DNA from: Archivesica marissinica
Lineage: Eukaryota > Mollusca > Bivalvia > Venerida > Vesicomyidae
Length of the DNA: 64,000 bases
Assembly: GCA_014843695.1 (NCBI GenBank)
Contig: CM026387.1
Location: 77,502,106-77,566,105, forward strand
Direction: 5' to 3'
Position 1 is the first letter of the stretch. Each line of letters opens with the position of its first letter. This document shows positions 8,192 through 18,900 of the stretch, piece by piece. The notes under the pieces are model-generated. The model was not told the origin of the DNA, did no database searches, and saw only the letters and a program-made list of their open reading frames with translations. The position numbers were made by a program, and so were the translations under genes.

Positions 8192-8503
8192 TCAACACCT
8201 TGGATACACTATATCAAACGAATGATACTTATTTTTTTTATTCTTTTTACACTGCTTCAATCCGGTAGATCTAAAATGAAATGGATATACATCTGGTCTC
8301 ATTTTTTTAATCATATGTCCAGGAGCCCATAATTCTGTGTCATCTGATAGTTTCAATACAAGTGCTTCACCATATTCTGTGTCTATCATTCTTGTATCTT
8401 TGACTGTGAATATTTTATCTTGTGGCAAATCTACCCATTTGCTAATGTTAGTAGTTTGTTCTTCAAGTAGTTCATCGAAGAGGGCTGTTGAGATGTTTGT
8501 CAT
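8192..8503 (-). CDS. Small conserved-looking protein, 103 aa (possible OB-fold/ssDNA-binding)
   Basis: The protein is beta-rich with alternating hydrophobics in the middle (KIFTVKDTRMIDTEYGEALV, about residues 29-48) and a lysine-rich C-terminal stretch (KQCKKNKKNKYHSF). The length and pattern resemble small OB-fold nucleic-acid-binding proteins, and such a protein would be expected in a dsDNA virus replication or packaging set. I recall similar short proteins in cnidarian elements but no tested function. It is convergent to the 7398-7961 gene and is the last virus gene before the hairpin at 8644-8730. Confidence 0.55.
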   Translation of the reverse strand: MTNISTALFDELLEEQTTNISKWVDLPQDKIFTVKDTRMIDTEYGEALVLKLSDDTELWAPGHMIKKMRPDVYPFHFRSTGLKQCKKNKKNKYHSFDIVYPRC

Positions 8504-8591
8504 TGTTTTTTATTATATAATATTATTTTTAAATAAGATATTTTTATTGTTACTATTTTTATTGTTTGCTAGTTCAGGATTTTTTATTAAG

Positions 8592-8636
8592 TGGTCCAGA
8601 ACCCTCAGGGTGGTACAGAGTGAGCCAGAACCCTCA
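8592..8636 (+). repeat. Direct repeats of CCAGAACCCTCA beside the hairpin
   Basis: CCAGAACCCTCA occurs twice (near 8595 and 8624), and the related GAGCCAGAACCCC occurs again at 8701 inside the hairpin arm. Reiteration next to a long hairpin suggests a recognition region, such as an element end or origin. Confidence 0.45.
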
Positions 8637-8643
8637 AAAGTTC

Positions 8644-8730
8644 ATATATATGTAACATGGGGGGTTTCTGGATCGATTCACGAGCGTTGGCTCGTGAATT
8701 GAGCCAGAACCCCCATGTTACATATATATA
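8644..8730. repeat. Long imperfect palindrome (about 41-bp arms, 4-bp loop)
   Basis: The left arm (8644-8685) and right arm (8690-8730) are reverse complements apart from a few mismatches, with GTTG as the loop; the innermost pairing is CACGAGC/GCTCGTG and the outer arms carry TGTAACATGG and CCATGTTACA. As DNA this would extrude as a strong cruciform. As RNA it would be a long stem. Its place just outside the last virus gene makes it a candidate element terminus or replication structure. Confidence 0.75.
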
Positions 8731-8849
8731 CTTGCATTATTTTCTAAAAGATAAAAAAGGCTACTTTCATTTTCGGTTTATATATTAGGCGAATGTTGTT
8801 GGAACTTACATATATGTTCAACCATGATAACCTGGTGTTCGTATAGGAA

Positions 8850-9112
8850 GGAGTGTGTGTTTATTCATCGTCGCTACCGGTTGCCCATATATTAGTTATT
8901 TTAGATTTTTTGAGGATAGTGCAATCATACAGACCCATTCCAGAGTCTCCATTAGTTCTTTTACGTGTACGGTATAAAGCACCGACAATAGACCTCGGTA
9001 TAAACTATAGAGTCCCATCTGAAAGACTTAATGTTATCATGGTCAGACGCTGGATCGAACCTGGATTACCAGTCCAGCATGTTAACTACTAGACTACCGA
9101 TCCGTCTGTGTA
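8850..9112 (-). mobile_element. tRNA-derived SINE, family A
   Basis: On the minus strand this begins with a tRNA-like head (B-box-like GGTTCGATCC near 9055; anticodon-arm sequence CTGGACTGGTAATCCAG). It continues through a body ending in GGGCAACCGGTAGCGACG at the low-coordinate end. The same body is present at 58538-58836 (plus) and, degraded, at 15545-15925 (minus). The head looks tRNA-Thr-like. It is comparable to the conserved-core (Meta/Deu-domain type) SINEs described in molluscs, though I cannot confirm the exact family. Confidence 0.7.
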
Positions 9113-9407
9113 TAGGAAGGATCCTTTGTTGATGTAATTTATATGGCCCGCAATCAGTAAATAATATAGTCGGTCAATACAAAACGAGAACAGTACACGT
9201 ATGGAATACATTTTATCATTTTTGAAAAATGCATAGTACGAAAACTAGAACAAACATGTCCTTACAAGCTAACTAGGGTTCCCATATAGTATATTACTAT
9301 ACGTGGATTTGGATTGCCAGTGAATATGTACATGTAAATAAAGTACACACAGTCTTACGATAATTGCTTTTAATGTCCTGTATTAGATAGGTTATACACA
9401 TTTATTT
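9113..9407. other. No recognised feature
   Basis: AT-rich sequence without a plausible ORF, RNA gene or repeat that I can identify. Confidence 0.5.
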
Positions 9408-9490
9408 TAGCTCTCAATTGCGAAACAAGTTCGTATAACTTATATTAATCACTCTCGAAACCCCATTCTGATGGAATCCATCGCCACAAG

Positions 9491-9523
<33 letters not shown>

Positions 9524-9524
9524 T

Positions 9525-9594
<70 letters not shown>

Positions 9595-9712
9595 CATGTG
9601 GAAGGTAAACGCCCTGCCAAAGGGCTCAATCGTGACGGCTCCAGCGAGGCTCGAACTCCAGGCCTATCGCACCTGACGTGAACTCGTTACCACTGCGCTA
9701 TCACAGCTTCCA
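9408..9712 (-). mobile_element. tRNA-derived SINE, family B, interrupted by a GA microsatellite
   Basis: Read on the minus strand, a tRNA-like head (A box TAGCGCAGTGG, B box GAGTTCGAGCC) occupies about 9640-9712. The 3' tail GAGAGTGATTAATATAAGTT near 9440-9470 is shared with the plus-strand SINE at 59071-59312. Between head and tail lies a (GA/CT)n microsatellite of roughly 100 bp (9491-9590), which explains a spurious Leu/Ser-repeat ORF here. Confidence 0.65.
9491..9590. repeat. (GA)n microsatellite
   Basis: Almost uninterrupted GA dinucleotides, with single interruptions near 9520 and 9530, embedded in the family B SINE. Confidence 0.95.
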
Positions 9713-9713
9713 C

Positions 9714-11264
9714 CAGGGCCTTGACACATTTTTAATTTCTTACTCGTCCTACTGGGCGAGTGATGCCACAGTTCAACTCGTCCAGATTGGACCACCACTC
9801 GTCCCATGTGTTTTAGGAAAATATAAAAATCGTCAGAATTGCCCTTTAATTTATTAATAAGTGCAATTATGTCACTACATGTATTTAGAATTTTGATCAA
9901 GGTACACAAACTAGCATGGTTTATATTCGTGTGGTTTATACACATTTTTATTCAGAAACAAAATTATGACTTGTAATCAACTCGCCTGTTGAGGATACAA
10001 GTAGTAATGCACGCATCATACAATTATTATTACACGACACATTCAGGTAACCGTTTTGGTCACAACATTGGTGTATAGCCTTGCACATATCTCAAACTGA
10101 GTATCCAACTCTCAATCATATCAATTAGCTACATCATGTCTGAGCTTAGTCACGGGGTTACGATAACTGATCAGACATTCAGTAATCTTCAGTCACAGAT
10201 CGAGAGCTAACCGTTGTGCAGACTCGAACCTAGTGGGATTTTTAATTCAGTCAACACTTGTTCCCGCTACCGCTGGCTCATTATCTGGGCTAGTAGTATC
10301 ACTATGCATTGTCCGTTTCCTCGGATCTGGACACACATGCCCTCTTGTGTGCCTGCTTCCCTTCCCCGCATTCAACTAGTTCACAATACTTTTAGTTGGG
10401 TTGTAGTCATTGAGAGCTATTCCATCCAGGTTGATACGCATCAGTCTGGAGACAGTGCTCTGCTTGAGTGACGTTCTGGTGTCCGTTTTGATCTGGTTCA
10501 TCTTACTGAAGCCCCGTTCGCACTCTGCGGTCGTTGGGGGGGGGGGAATTGTCAACATTATCTGTACCAGAGGGAGTATGTTCTTCAGATGCTCCACGTC
10601 CTGGTTCGCCAATATATTTTCATAGACATCAGCAACTGATCTCTTTACTAGCTTTTCTGCGATAGTGTCCTTACTGACACCTACGGAATTAAGTCCCTTC
10701 AACCAGCCATCCTTCACCCCGTGCGCATGCCCATGTTCCAGATCAACAATTTCAGCTAGACTAGTCTTAACTTCTCCGTTTTCTGCAACATAACGCACGT
10801 ACACTAATTCCTATTAATTTATACCCGTAACAGCTTTGGCCTTATCAGATTCACGTTTGTGTACGGCCTCCCTGCAAAAATCGCCGAATGTCAGTCGACA
10901 TTGTTGTTTTCTGAGATGCTGGCACGCAGACGACGCGTGATTGGTCGGGACGGGTTTCGTAAAACAAATATAGGCTGCAACTATTGTACCCAAGTTTAGC
11001 AAGAGTCCAACACCAGTCTACAATGTGTGAGTTGTTTATTGTGGCAGCGTAAACACATTAAAATATCCTCGGTGATTTCCCATTATCACGCCTGGTAATC
11101 ATTCCGAAGAAAGTAAAACGGATATTATTTTATTTTGTTCCTACGATTTATATTGGATATTTAGCTGAACTCGTCCGACTGGGCAAGCGACTTGGAATTT
11201 CTACTCGTCCAGATCGAAAAGTCACTCGTAAATACGAGCGGACGAGTGGATTTGTCGAGCCCTG
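9714..11264 (-). mobile_element. Deleted hAT transposon
   Basis: The left end begins CAGGGCCTTGACACA at 9714. The right end, read inward on the other strand, begins CAGGGCTCGACAAATCC at 11264. Both subterminal regions carry repeated CTCGTCC and CGAGTG motifs (9742-9800 and 11170-11250). CAGGG termini and the hAT C-terminal domain encoded inside (10376-10804) identify the superfamily. The bases just outside (GCTTCCAC left, CAGTTCCAC right) suggest a decayed 8-bp target duplication, shifted by one base. At about 1.55 kb it is too short for a complete transposase of roughly 600 aa, so it cannot move on its own. Confidence 0.7.
10376..10804 (-). pseudogene. hAT transposase C-terminal dimerisation domain remnant
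   Basis: The 142-aa reading frame contains the segment TAECERGFSKMNQIKTDTR (about residues 92-110). This is the signature of the hAT family C-terminal dimerisation region, also found in KIAA1586/ZNF862-type host proteins. The BED finger and the catalytic RNase-H-like core are missing, although a short open stretch at 10814-11002 could be a decayed N-terminal piece. It lies between recognisable hAT termini. It is a relic, with no sign of host domestication such as an intact long frame. Confidence 0.75.
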
Positions 11265-11528
11265 CAGTTCCACACATATACAATGTCATTATTCAACAAT
11301 GCTCATAAAAGTTTACATTGTAATCTGATATGATTGTATTATTTTCTATGAAAAGATAAAAAGTCTACTTTCAGTTTCTGTTTATATAAATAAACATGTT
11401 ATATAAATAAACATATTTTCAGAAAATTATATTACAAGAAAGACTGTGTCATTCTCCAAATTTTATTTTCTGTTTCATATTGTTTCTCGAAAATGATTTA
11501 GTTGTGCACTGATCGTTATTGTGCTGAT

Positions 11529-14500
11529 TATGATGAATGGAGATCAGTGCGCAGAGAAATAGTTCATATTTAAAACTATGATGAATGGAGGTCAGTGCGC
11601 AGAGAAATAGTTCATATTTAAAACTATGATGAATGGAGTTCAGTGCGCAGAGAAATAGTTCATATTTAAAACTATGATGAATGGAGGTCAGTGCGCAGAG
11701 AAATAGTTCATATTTAAAATTATGACGAATGGAGATCAGTGCGCAGAGAAATAGTTCATATTTAAAACTATGATGAATGGAGTTCAGTGCGTAGAGAAAT
11801 AATTCATATTTAAAACTATGATGAATGGAGATCAGTGCGCAGAGAAATAGTTCATATTTAAAATTATGATGAATGGAGATCAGTGCGCAGAGAAATATTT
11901 CATATTTAAAACTATGATGAATGGAGATCAGTGCGCAGAGAAATAGTTCATATTTAAAATTATGATGAATGGAGCTCAGTGCGCAGAGAAATAGTTCATA
12001 TTTAAAATTATGATGAATGGAGATCAGTGCGCAGAGAAATAGTTCATATTTAAAACTATGATGAATGGAGTTCAGTGCGCAGAGAAATAGTTCATATTTA
12101 AAACTATGATGAATGGAGTTCAGTGCGCAGAGAAATAGTTCATATTTAAAACTATGATGAATGGAGGTCAGTGCGCAGAGAAATAGTTCATATTTAAAAT
12201 TATGACGAATGGAGATCAGTGCGCATAAAAATAGTTCATATTTAAAACTATGATGAATGGAGTTCAGTGCGTAGAGAAATAGTTTATATTTAAAATTATG
12301 ATGAATGGAGGTCAGTGCGCAGAGAAATAGTTCATATTTAAAATTATGATGAATGGAGTTCAGTGCGCAGAGAAATATTTCATATTTAAAACTATGATGA
12401 ATGGAGATCAGTGCGCAGAGAAGAGAAATAGTTCATATTTAAAATTATGATGAATGGAGTTCAGTGCGCAGAGAAATAGTTCATATTTAAAATTATGATG
12501 AATGGAGTTCAGTGCGCAGAGAAATAGGTCATATTTAAAATTATGATGAATGGAGATCATCAGTGCGCAGAGAAATAGTTCATATTTAAAATTATGATGA
12601 ATGGAGATCATCAGTGCGCAGAGAAATAGTTCATATTTAAAACTATGGTGAATGGAGATCAGTGCGCAGAGAATTAGTTCATATTTAAAACTATGATGAA
12701 TGGAGATCAGTGCGCAGAGAAATAGTTCATATTTAAAACTATGATGAATGGAGATCAGTGCGCAGAGAAATAGTTCATATTTAAAACTATGATGAATGGA
12801 GTTCAGTGCGCAGAGAAATAGTTCATATTAAAACTATGACGAATGGAGATCAGTGCGCAGAGAAATAGTTCATATTTAAAATTATGATGAATGGAGTTCA
12901 GTGCGCAGAGAAATAGTTCATATTTAAAACTATGATGAATGGAGATCAGTGCGTAGAGAAATAATTCATATTTAAAACTATGATGAATGGAGTTCAGTGC
13001 GCAGAAAAATAGTTCATATTTAAAATTATGATGAATGGAGATCAGTGCGCAGAGAAATAGTTCATATTTAAAACTATGATGAATGGAGATCAGTGCGCAG
13101 AGAAATAGTTCATATTTAAAATTATGATGAATGGAGATCAGTGCGCAGAGAAATAGTTCATATTTAAAACTATGATGAATGGAGATCAGTGCGTAGAGAA
13201 ATAATTCATATTTAAAACTATGATGAATGGAGTTCAGTGCGCAGAGAAATAGTTCATATTTAAAATTATGATGAATGGAGATCAGTGCGCAGAGAAATAG
13301 TTCATATTTAAAATGATGATGAATGGAGATCATCAGTGCGCAGAGAAATAGTTCATATTTAAAAGTATGAGGAATGGAGTTCAGTGCGCAGAGAAATAGT
13401 TCATATTTAAAATTATTAGGAATGGAGTTCAGTGCGCAGAGAAATAGTTCATATTTAAAATTATGATGAATGGAGATCAGTGCGCAGAGAAATAGTTCAT
13501 ATTTAAAATTATGATGAATGGAGATCAGTGCGCAGAGAAATAGTTCATGTTTAAAACTATGATGAATGGAGATCATTGCGCAGAGAAATAGTTCATGTTT
13601 AAAGCTATGATGAATGGAGATCAGTGCGCAGAGAAATAGTTCATGTTTAAAACTATGATGAATGGAAATCAGTGCGCAGAGAAATAGTTCATGTTTAAAA
13701 CTATGATGAATGGAGATCAGTGCGCAGAGAAATAGTTCATATTTAAAACTATGATGAATGGAGATCAGTGCGTAGAGAAATAATTCATATTTAAAACTAT
13801 GATGAATGGAGATCAGTGCGCAGAAAAATAGTTCATATTTAAAATTATGATGAATGGAGATCAGTGCGCAGAGAAATAGTTCATATTTAAAACTATGATG
13901 AATGGAGATCAGTGCGCAGAGAAATAGTTCATATTTAAAACTATGATGAATGGAGATCAGTGCGTAGAGAAATAATTCATATTTAAAACTATGATGAATG
14001 GAGGTCAGTGCGCAGTAAAATAGTTCATATTTAAAATTATGATGAATGGAGATCAGTGCGCAGAGAAATAGTTCATATTTAAAACTATGATGAATGGAGT
14101 TCAGTGCGCAGAGAAATAGTTCATATTTAAAATTATGATGAATGGAGCTCAGTGCGCAGAGAAAAAGTTCATATTTAAAATTATGATGAATGGAGATCAG
14201 TGCGCAGAGAAATAGTTCATATTTAAAACTATGATGAATGGAGGTCAGTGCGCAGAGAAATAGTTCATATTTAAAATTATGATGAATGGAGATCAGTGCG
14301 CAGAGAAATAGTTCATATTTAAAATTATGATGAATGGAGTTCAGTGCGCAGAGAAATAATTCATATTTAAAATTATGATGAATGGAGATCAGTGCGCAGA
14401 GAAATAGTTCATATTTAAAATGATGATGAATGGAGATCATCAGTGCGCAGAGAAATAGTTCATATTTAAAAGTATGAGGAATGGAGTTCAGTGCGCAGAG

Positions 14501-14908
14501 AAATAGTTCATATTTAAAATTATTAGGAATGGAGTTCAGTGCGCAGAGAAATAGTTCATATTTAAAATTATGATGAATGGAGATCAGTGCGCAGAGAAAT
14601 AGTTCATATTTAAAATTATGATGAATGGAGATCAGTGCGCAGAGAAATAGTTCATGTTTAAAACTATGATGAATGGAGATCAGTGCGCAGAGAAATAGTT
14701 CATGTTTAAAACTATGATGAATGGAGATCAGTGCGCAGAGAAATAGTTCATGTTTAAAGCTATGATGAATGGAGATCAGTGCGCAGAGAAATAGTTCATG
14801 TTTAAAACTATGATGAATGGAAATCAGTGCGCAGAGAAATAGTTCATGTTTAAAACTATGATGAATGGAGATCAGTGCGCAGAGAAATAGTTCATATTTA
14901 AAATTATG
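11529..14908. repeat. 48-bp satellite array, about 70 copies
   Basis: The monomer runs ATGATGAATGGAGATCAGTG, then CGCAGAGAAATAGTTCATAT, then TTAAAACT. Copies differ mainly at a few positions (GAGATC/GAGTTC/GAGGTC, AAACT/AAATT, CATATTT/CATGTTT). Because 48 is a multiple of three, the minus strand stays open over long stretches and gives a 545-codon frame (12803-14440) of 16-residue repeats. A block of variants (ATGATGATG, an extra ATC, TATGAGGAATGG, TATTAGGAATGG) near 13310-13430 recurs near 14417-14540, showing internal duplication of about 1.1 kb. Confidence 0.97.
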
Positions 14909-15544
14909 AATCAGGCTTATGGTGAAACAGTAAGAAACAATTATTTGTTTTATTGTATGACATAATATTTGACAATTATCACTGTGAAAATGGTTCCCTG
15001 TGCAAGAATGTACATGCAGTATACTTGTCGTATAATTATATTGAACACCTAGTGTACGGATACATACATATAATATGTTATTTCGTTTGTTGATGGGGTA
15101 TACGAGTATATAGTGCCGGTCAGGGGTGATGTTCCCCGAGCTGTCACTACATACTGATATAACCTATCAACACTTTGACACCGGCACGTCTAGTCTAAAT
15201 ATTTAGACTTGAAAAATGAGACATTTTACTATCCAGGCATTTTTCAAATAACAGATTATGTAGAGTCTTATATATAGGTCTACAGCACGTCCATATTTGG
15301 AATCACACATTTGTTCAATATATGTTAAGATCGTTTTGTGGCGTTAGTGACATTGAAGAAATTCAACATATTTAAATTGTGTAATATGCTGGAAAATGGC
15401 CTCCATATTTATTTCAGCATCTTGTACAACACACACAAACACGCACGCACGCACACACACAAACACGCACGCACGCAAGCATCTTGTACAGGCACGTGTA
15501 ATATGTTCCCGATCATTAAACATCCTTACCAGATATGTTGTATG
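14909..15544. other. Spacer with short ACGC microsatellite
   Basis: No convincing gene. An (ACGC/ACAC)n stretch lies near 15437-15475. AT-rich elsewhere. Confidence 0.5.
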
Positions 15545-15925
15545 TGTGTGTTTTACATTTATTTATTTATCGTCGCTACTGGTTGCCCACATGAGCTACG
15601 CCTCCTGAAGATATTATTCATTTTAGACTTTGTAGTATAGTGCAATGATACAGACAGAGACCCATTCCAGAGTCCACTCTGGTTCTTTTACGTGCACGAT
15701 GTAAAGTAATCCTATATATAAGATATCTACATCAATTGTTTTGTATCTGTTTATTTCGGAAAATGCCTTAGATAATAGTCACATTTTTCAAGTCTATACA
15801 TATTTGGACTAGGTGTAAAGCACTGTCACAAGATCTCTGTTTAAATTCTCATCCTCACTTATGATATACGTAATATTACTGAGTATAGCTAACCACCAGA
15901 CTACTAATCCGCTATCCCAGTATGT
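15545..15925 (-). mobile_element. Degraded SINE, family A
   Basis: The low-coordinate end has CGTCGCTACTGGTTGCCCA and further in CCATTCCAGAGTCCACTCTG and TTCTTTTACGTGCACGATGT, matching the body of the SINEs at 8850 and 58538. The tRNA-like head (near 15880-15925) is heavily mutated, and about 110 bp of unrelated sequence (near 15718-15830) interrupts the body. Confidence 0.6.
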
Positions 15926-17053
15926 TTTTGTCTGCTCCGGCTTTATCCGCACGCACGCACGCACGCACGCGCGCGCACGCACGCACGCACAATGGATGTA
16001 CTTATTTATTTATCATTTTTAAAACAAGGCTTTTATTTTAAAGTTTATTGATATTTGAACACAGTGTGGACGCATACATGTGTATATGTCAGAGCTGCAT
16101 GGAGAGTATCTATGCAATCGGATGTATTCAAGGGCAGTAACTTGCCGATGTCTCTCATTATACATGTATGTGCGTGAAATCTACACACAATGTATTTATA
16201 ACTCTGCAAAATAAAAATGCCGTGCTAGTGTAACCTTCTGGTTTCTTGGTTCCCCTTTTCTGAGGGAGGGTTATAGAGTATCAACGACAGATCCGGTGTC
16301 ATCCTTTTATTTACATATACTAGGCTTACAGCCTACAGTTTATACAGCTTACACTCTGAAAGTATACATTTAAAACACTATATAATAACAAGTGTACACA
16401 TGTTCTTATTCACATTAACCTTATCACCTATTAGATAATATATATATGACTAGTGGCCCTTAAACTCAACAATAGACTATACCAGTAATCAATACGTAAT
16501 AGATACATAAACAATACTGAGTATACAACACTTGACTGATGACTTACCATTCTATGGGAATAAGTGTAACAGCAGTCGCATTCTCGCCACTCCACACCGG
16601 TGTCTGTTAGAACTGTAAACGATATTAACAGTGCATGAGATGAAGGAACGATTTGAAAATAAGAAATAGATGTCGTTCTGAAAGTCAGTCGCGAATTATG
16701 AATGCGAACGAACCAAAGTTCCGTTATTATTATTCCCAAAACAAAGTATGGATTCCTATAGCACATTCTTATGTCATTTAACAAATGCAAGTTAAATACT
16801 CAAGTTAAATAATAACCATTGAAACCATTGAAGATTACTGATAATTATTTAAATTCACTTGTTATAAAGATGGCTGTTCGTACTATATTCAAAACCCGCT
16901 CTCCCAGAAGCCAATTCGGTATAATAATAAAAACCACTAAAGCGTAGAAGGTAGACAACTCTTACACTAGCCGTTGTAACAAATCCTATCAGAGTTGTCT
17001 CCCTTAGAAATAAACCCGGTTACATTAGCAAACAGTATTATAGAGAATATAAT
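15926..17053. other. Non-coding spacer with (CGCA)n microsatellite
   Basis: A (CGCA)n run lies at about 15951-15990. The rest is unique AT-rich DNA where I see no gene. If the 17054 ORF is a first exon, its promoter would lie in the right part of this region. Confidence 0.5.
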
Positions 17054-18283
17054 ATGTACATCGTATTTATGAAACATTTATTTATATTGCTACTTTTGAT
17101 CCTAACAGACCAGTCATCAGTTGTAACAGGAGAAAATGAATCAGCCGTTAGTGTTGTCAGCAGATCAAGAGGGGTAAATGAAATGGAGCCTGTAGCAAAA
17201 ATCGAGCAGACTAGTTCTATGGATCTTGCTGGAAATCTGTCGACTGAAGGTATTGATGATCCTACTACAGATCATAGGAAGGCGCTTAAAGAAGTACAAG
17301 TGAATTCAGATGCACTTTCCAGTAAACATGAAAATGTGCCACTGCTAACACCTGACACATGTACGGTGGACACTGTAATGACAGTTGATGTCGGAAATAA
17401 ATCAGGAACCACAGATGGTGCAGACATGGAAACAAGCGATATACATATGTCAAATACGAACGACAGAACACTTGAGGAGACCATTCCAGGAATCTCTCAG
17501 AGAGATATTGAAATGACTAATGAAAGTGGTACAAGGGAATCAGTTGTTATTCAGGACGAAGGTAAACAACAACATACTGGGAACTTGAACAATGTAAACC
17601 CAGACCCTAGCAAGGAATTATCAATACAGCTTGAACAAGTTAAACGTGACACTGAAACAAATGGAAAGCTGATGATTATTAAAGATGGTGTGCAACTAAC
17701 CAATGATGGTAATCCAGATAAAATAGTGTCTGACTCTGACAAGGATTCAATGCATGACAGTGATACTTCAGATGATATAGGTGACCTATCCCTTTCACCA
17801 AATGCTGCAGCTACACATGCGGATAATGAGCAGACTAAGCGCAACACAAAGCAGCATAAAAAGAAAAATAAGACACAGGGGAAGAATGACAGAGATGAAA
17901 TATGTGTACCTAAAGATAAACCACAAGATGAAAAACCAAACACAGCAGTCAACAGCAGTAACTCTGCAGTTGGAAATACGGATTCAGAAGTTAGTCATAA
18001 AGATTGTCCATCAGAGACTGTAAAGACCGAAGAGCTACAGCAGAAGAATGAGGTTGAAGGTAAAGATTTTGGAAATGCCAATTCGTGGAAGAATGAGCAG
18101 CCATCTAATACAACGCCACTATCTGATCCTATACAACCGAGCTTGTTTAATACTAGCAACAAAGAAGGACATGGAGTTGGAAAAGCTATTGACACTCATA
18201 TGGTGACCGATGGCAGCACTGATATTGACACAGGACAACAAACTATGCCTAAGACACAGGTAAACATTTACTTTGCTTTGTAG
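17054..18283 (+). CDS. Low-complexity acidic ORF, possible 5' exon of the CBM20/RNF213-like gene
   Basis: The open frame gives 409 residues rich in Asp, Glu, Ser, Thr and Asn with a basic patch (KQHKKKNKTQGKNDR, near residue 270) and no globular domain. The first 27 residues look like a signal peptide (HLFILLLLILTDQSS). However, TTGTAACAG just after it could be a splice acceptor near 17130, in which case the hydrophobic start is intronic. Near the 3' end, ACACAG followed by GTAAAC (donor at 18259, phase 0) would remove the last eight codons, so the stop at 18283 may be read-through into an intron. It lies upstream of the CBM20 exon on the same strand. Disordered N-termini are usual in RNF213-type proteins, but the link is inference. 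It may instead be a separate secreted, disordered protein. Confidence 0.5.
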   Translation: MYIVFMKHLFILLLLILTDQSSVVTGENESAVSVVSRSRGVNEMEPVAKIEQTSSMDLAGNLSTEGIDDPTTDHRKALKEVQVNSDALSSKHENVPLLTPDTCTVDTVMTVDVGNKSGTTDGADMETSDIHMSNTNDRTLEETIPGISQRDIEMTNESGTRESVVIQDEGKQQHTGNLNNVNPDPSKELSIQLEQVKRDTETNGKLMIIKDGVQLTNDGNPDKIVSDSDKDSMHDSDTSDDIGDLSLSPNAAATHADNEQTKRNTKQHKKKNKTQGKNDRDEICVPKDKPQDEKPNTAVNSSNSAVGNTDSEVSHKDCPSETVKTEELQQKNEVEGKDFGNANSWKNEQPSNTTPLSDPIQPSLFNTSNKEGHGVGKAIDTHMVTDGSTDIDTGQQTMPKTQVNIYFAL

Positions 18284-18900
18284 TTTTCTGGTACAGTAAA
18301 TTAGAAATATTAGTACTGCTTGAATTTTGTGAAAATACTGAAGTAAATGTTATGGCTATTTGAAAGAGAATTTGATGATATAGAATTACTTATTGTTTAA
18401 TAATAAAAAACATCACACCACGGAATGTAAATATGTAAAAAATAATACAAGACATTGCTAATCTATATAGTACAACAGAGAGTCCAATGGTTTATTTATA
18501 TACATTGTATTTGTATATATACCCACACTTTTAAGACCTCAATACAGATCGGAAACCATCATTTATTCATGCATGACGGAAAATTCCATACGGGCCTGGC
18601 CGTAAAGAAACGTTTGGGTTGCGATTACACCAATTCATTGAATATCCATATAGCAACTACTCACCTAACATGCACATGCTTTTAAATAACATATTGTTAT
18701 GGCCTAAAACATTAAACCAGAATAACAAGAGGTTTCCGGCTTATTGCGTCTTAAAGAGGGAGTATATAGATTTGTCATTATGTCGGTTCATATATATTTC
18801 CTGAAAAGGTTGCGTGTCCCTAATCTATTTCATAATGGGCAGACATTTCACAGATGTCTAAGAAGAAGTTGAAGATGCGGGATTTTTATGCACCTTCTGG
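18284..18900. other. No recognised feature
   Basis: Presumed intron sequence; only short open frames without recognisable content. Confidence 0.4.

Larger units (their letters stand above)
1..8730. mobile_element. Endogenous dsDNA-virus-like element, capsid/morphogenesis module (partial)
   Basis: This stretch holds at least 12 tightly packed, intron-free ORFs on both strands. They include a P-loop packaging ATPase, a probable double-jelly-roll capsid protein, a penton-like protein and several small membrane proteins. The ATPase plus jelly-roll capsid pair is the hallmark of Maverick/Polinton/adintovirus-type viruses and their relatives (established knowledge). From memory, sets of similar uncharacterised proteins occur in cnidarian and other invertebrate genomes; I could not search for this. 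No polymerase B, retroviral-type integrase or adenain-like protease is visible, but the block is cut by the left edge of the window. The right limit is set provisionally at the hairpin 8644-8730. The main reading frames are open, so the insertion is either recent, still active, or under selection. Confidence 0.72.

Noticed and set aside
9414..9629. Leu/Ser-repeat small protein
   Set aside because: It is a translation of the (GA)n microsatellite inside a SINE.
12803..14440. 545-aa minus-strand protein of 16-residue repeats
   Set aside because: It is the 48-bp satellite read in its open frame. Differences between units mostly change amino acids, and the frame ends where unit length varies.
11529..14908. 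CRISPR-like array
   Set aside because: Units are contiguous with no unique spacers, there are no cas genes, and the DNA is eukaryotic. The same holds for the arrays at 25440 and 33233.
17272..18195. Minus-strand Cys/Ser-rich ORFs under the 17054-18283 frame
   Set aside because: They are shadows of the longer plus-strand ORF and have no features of their own.
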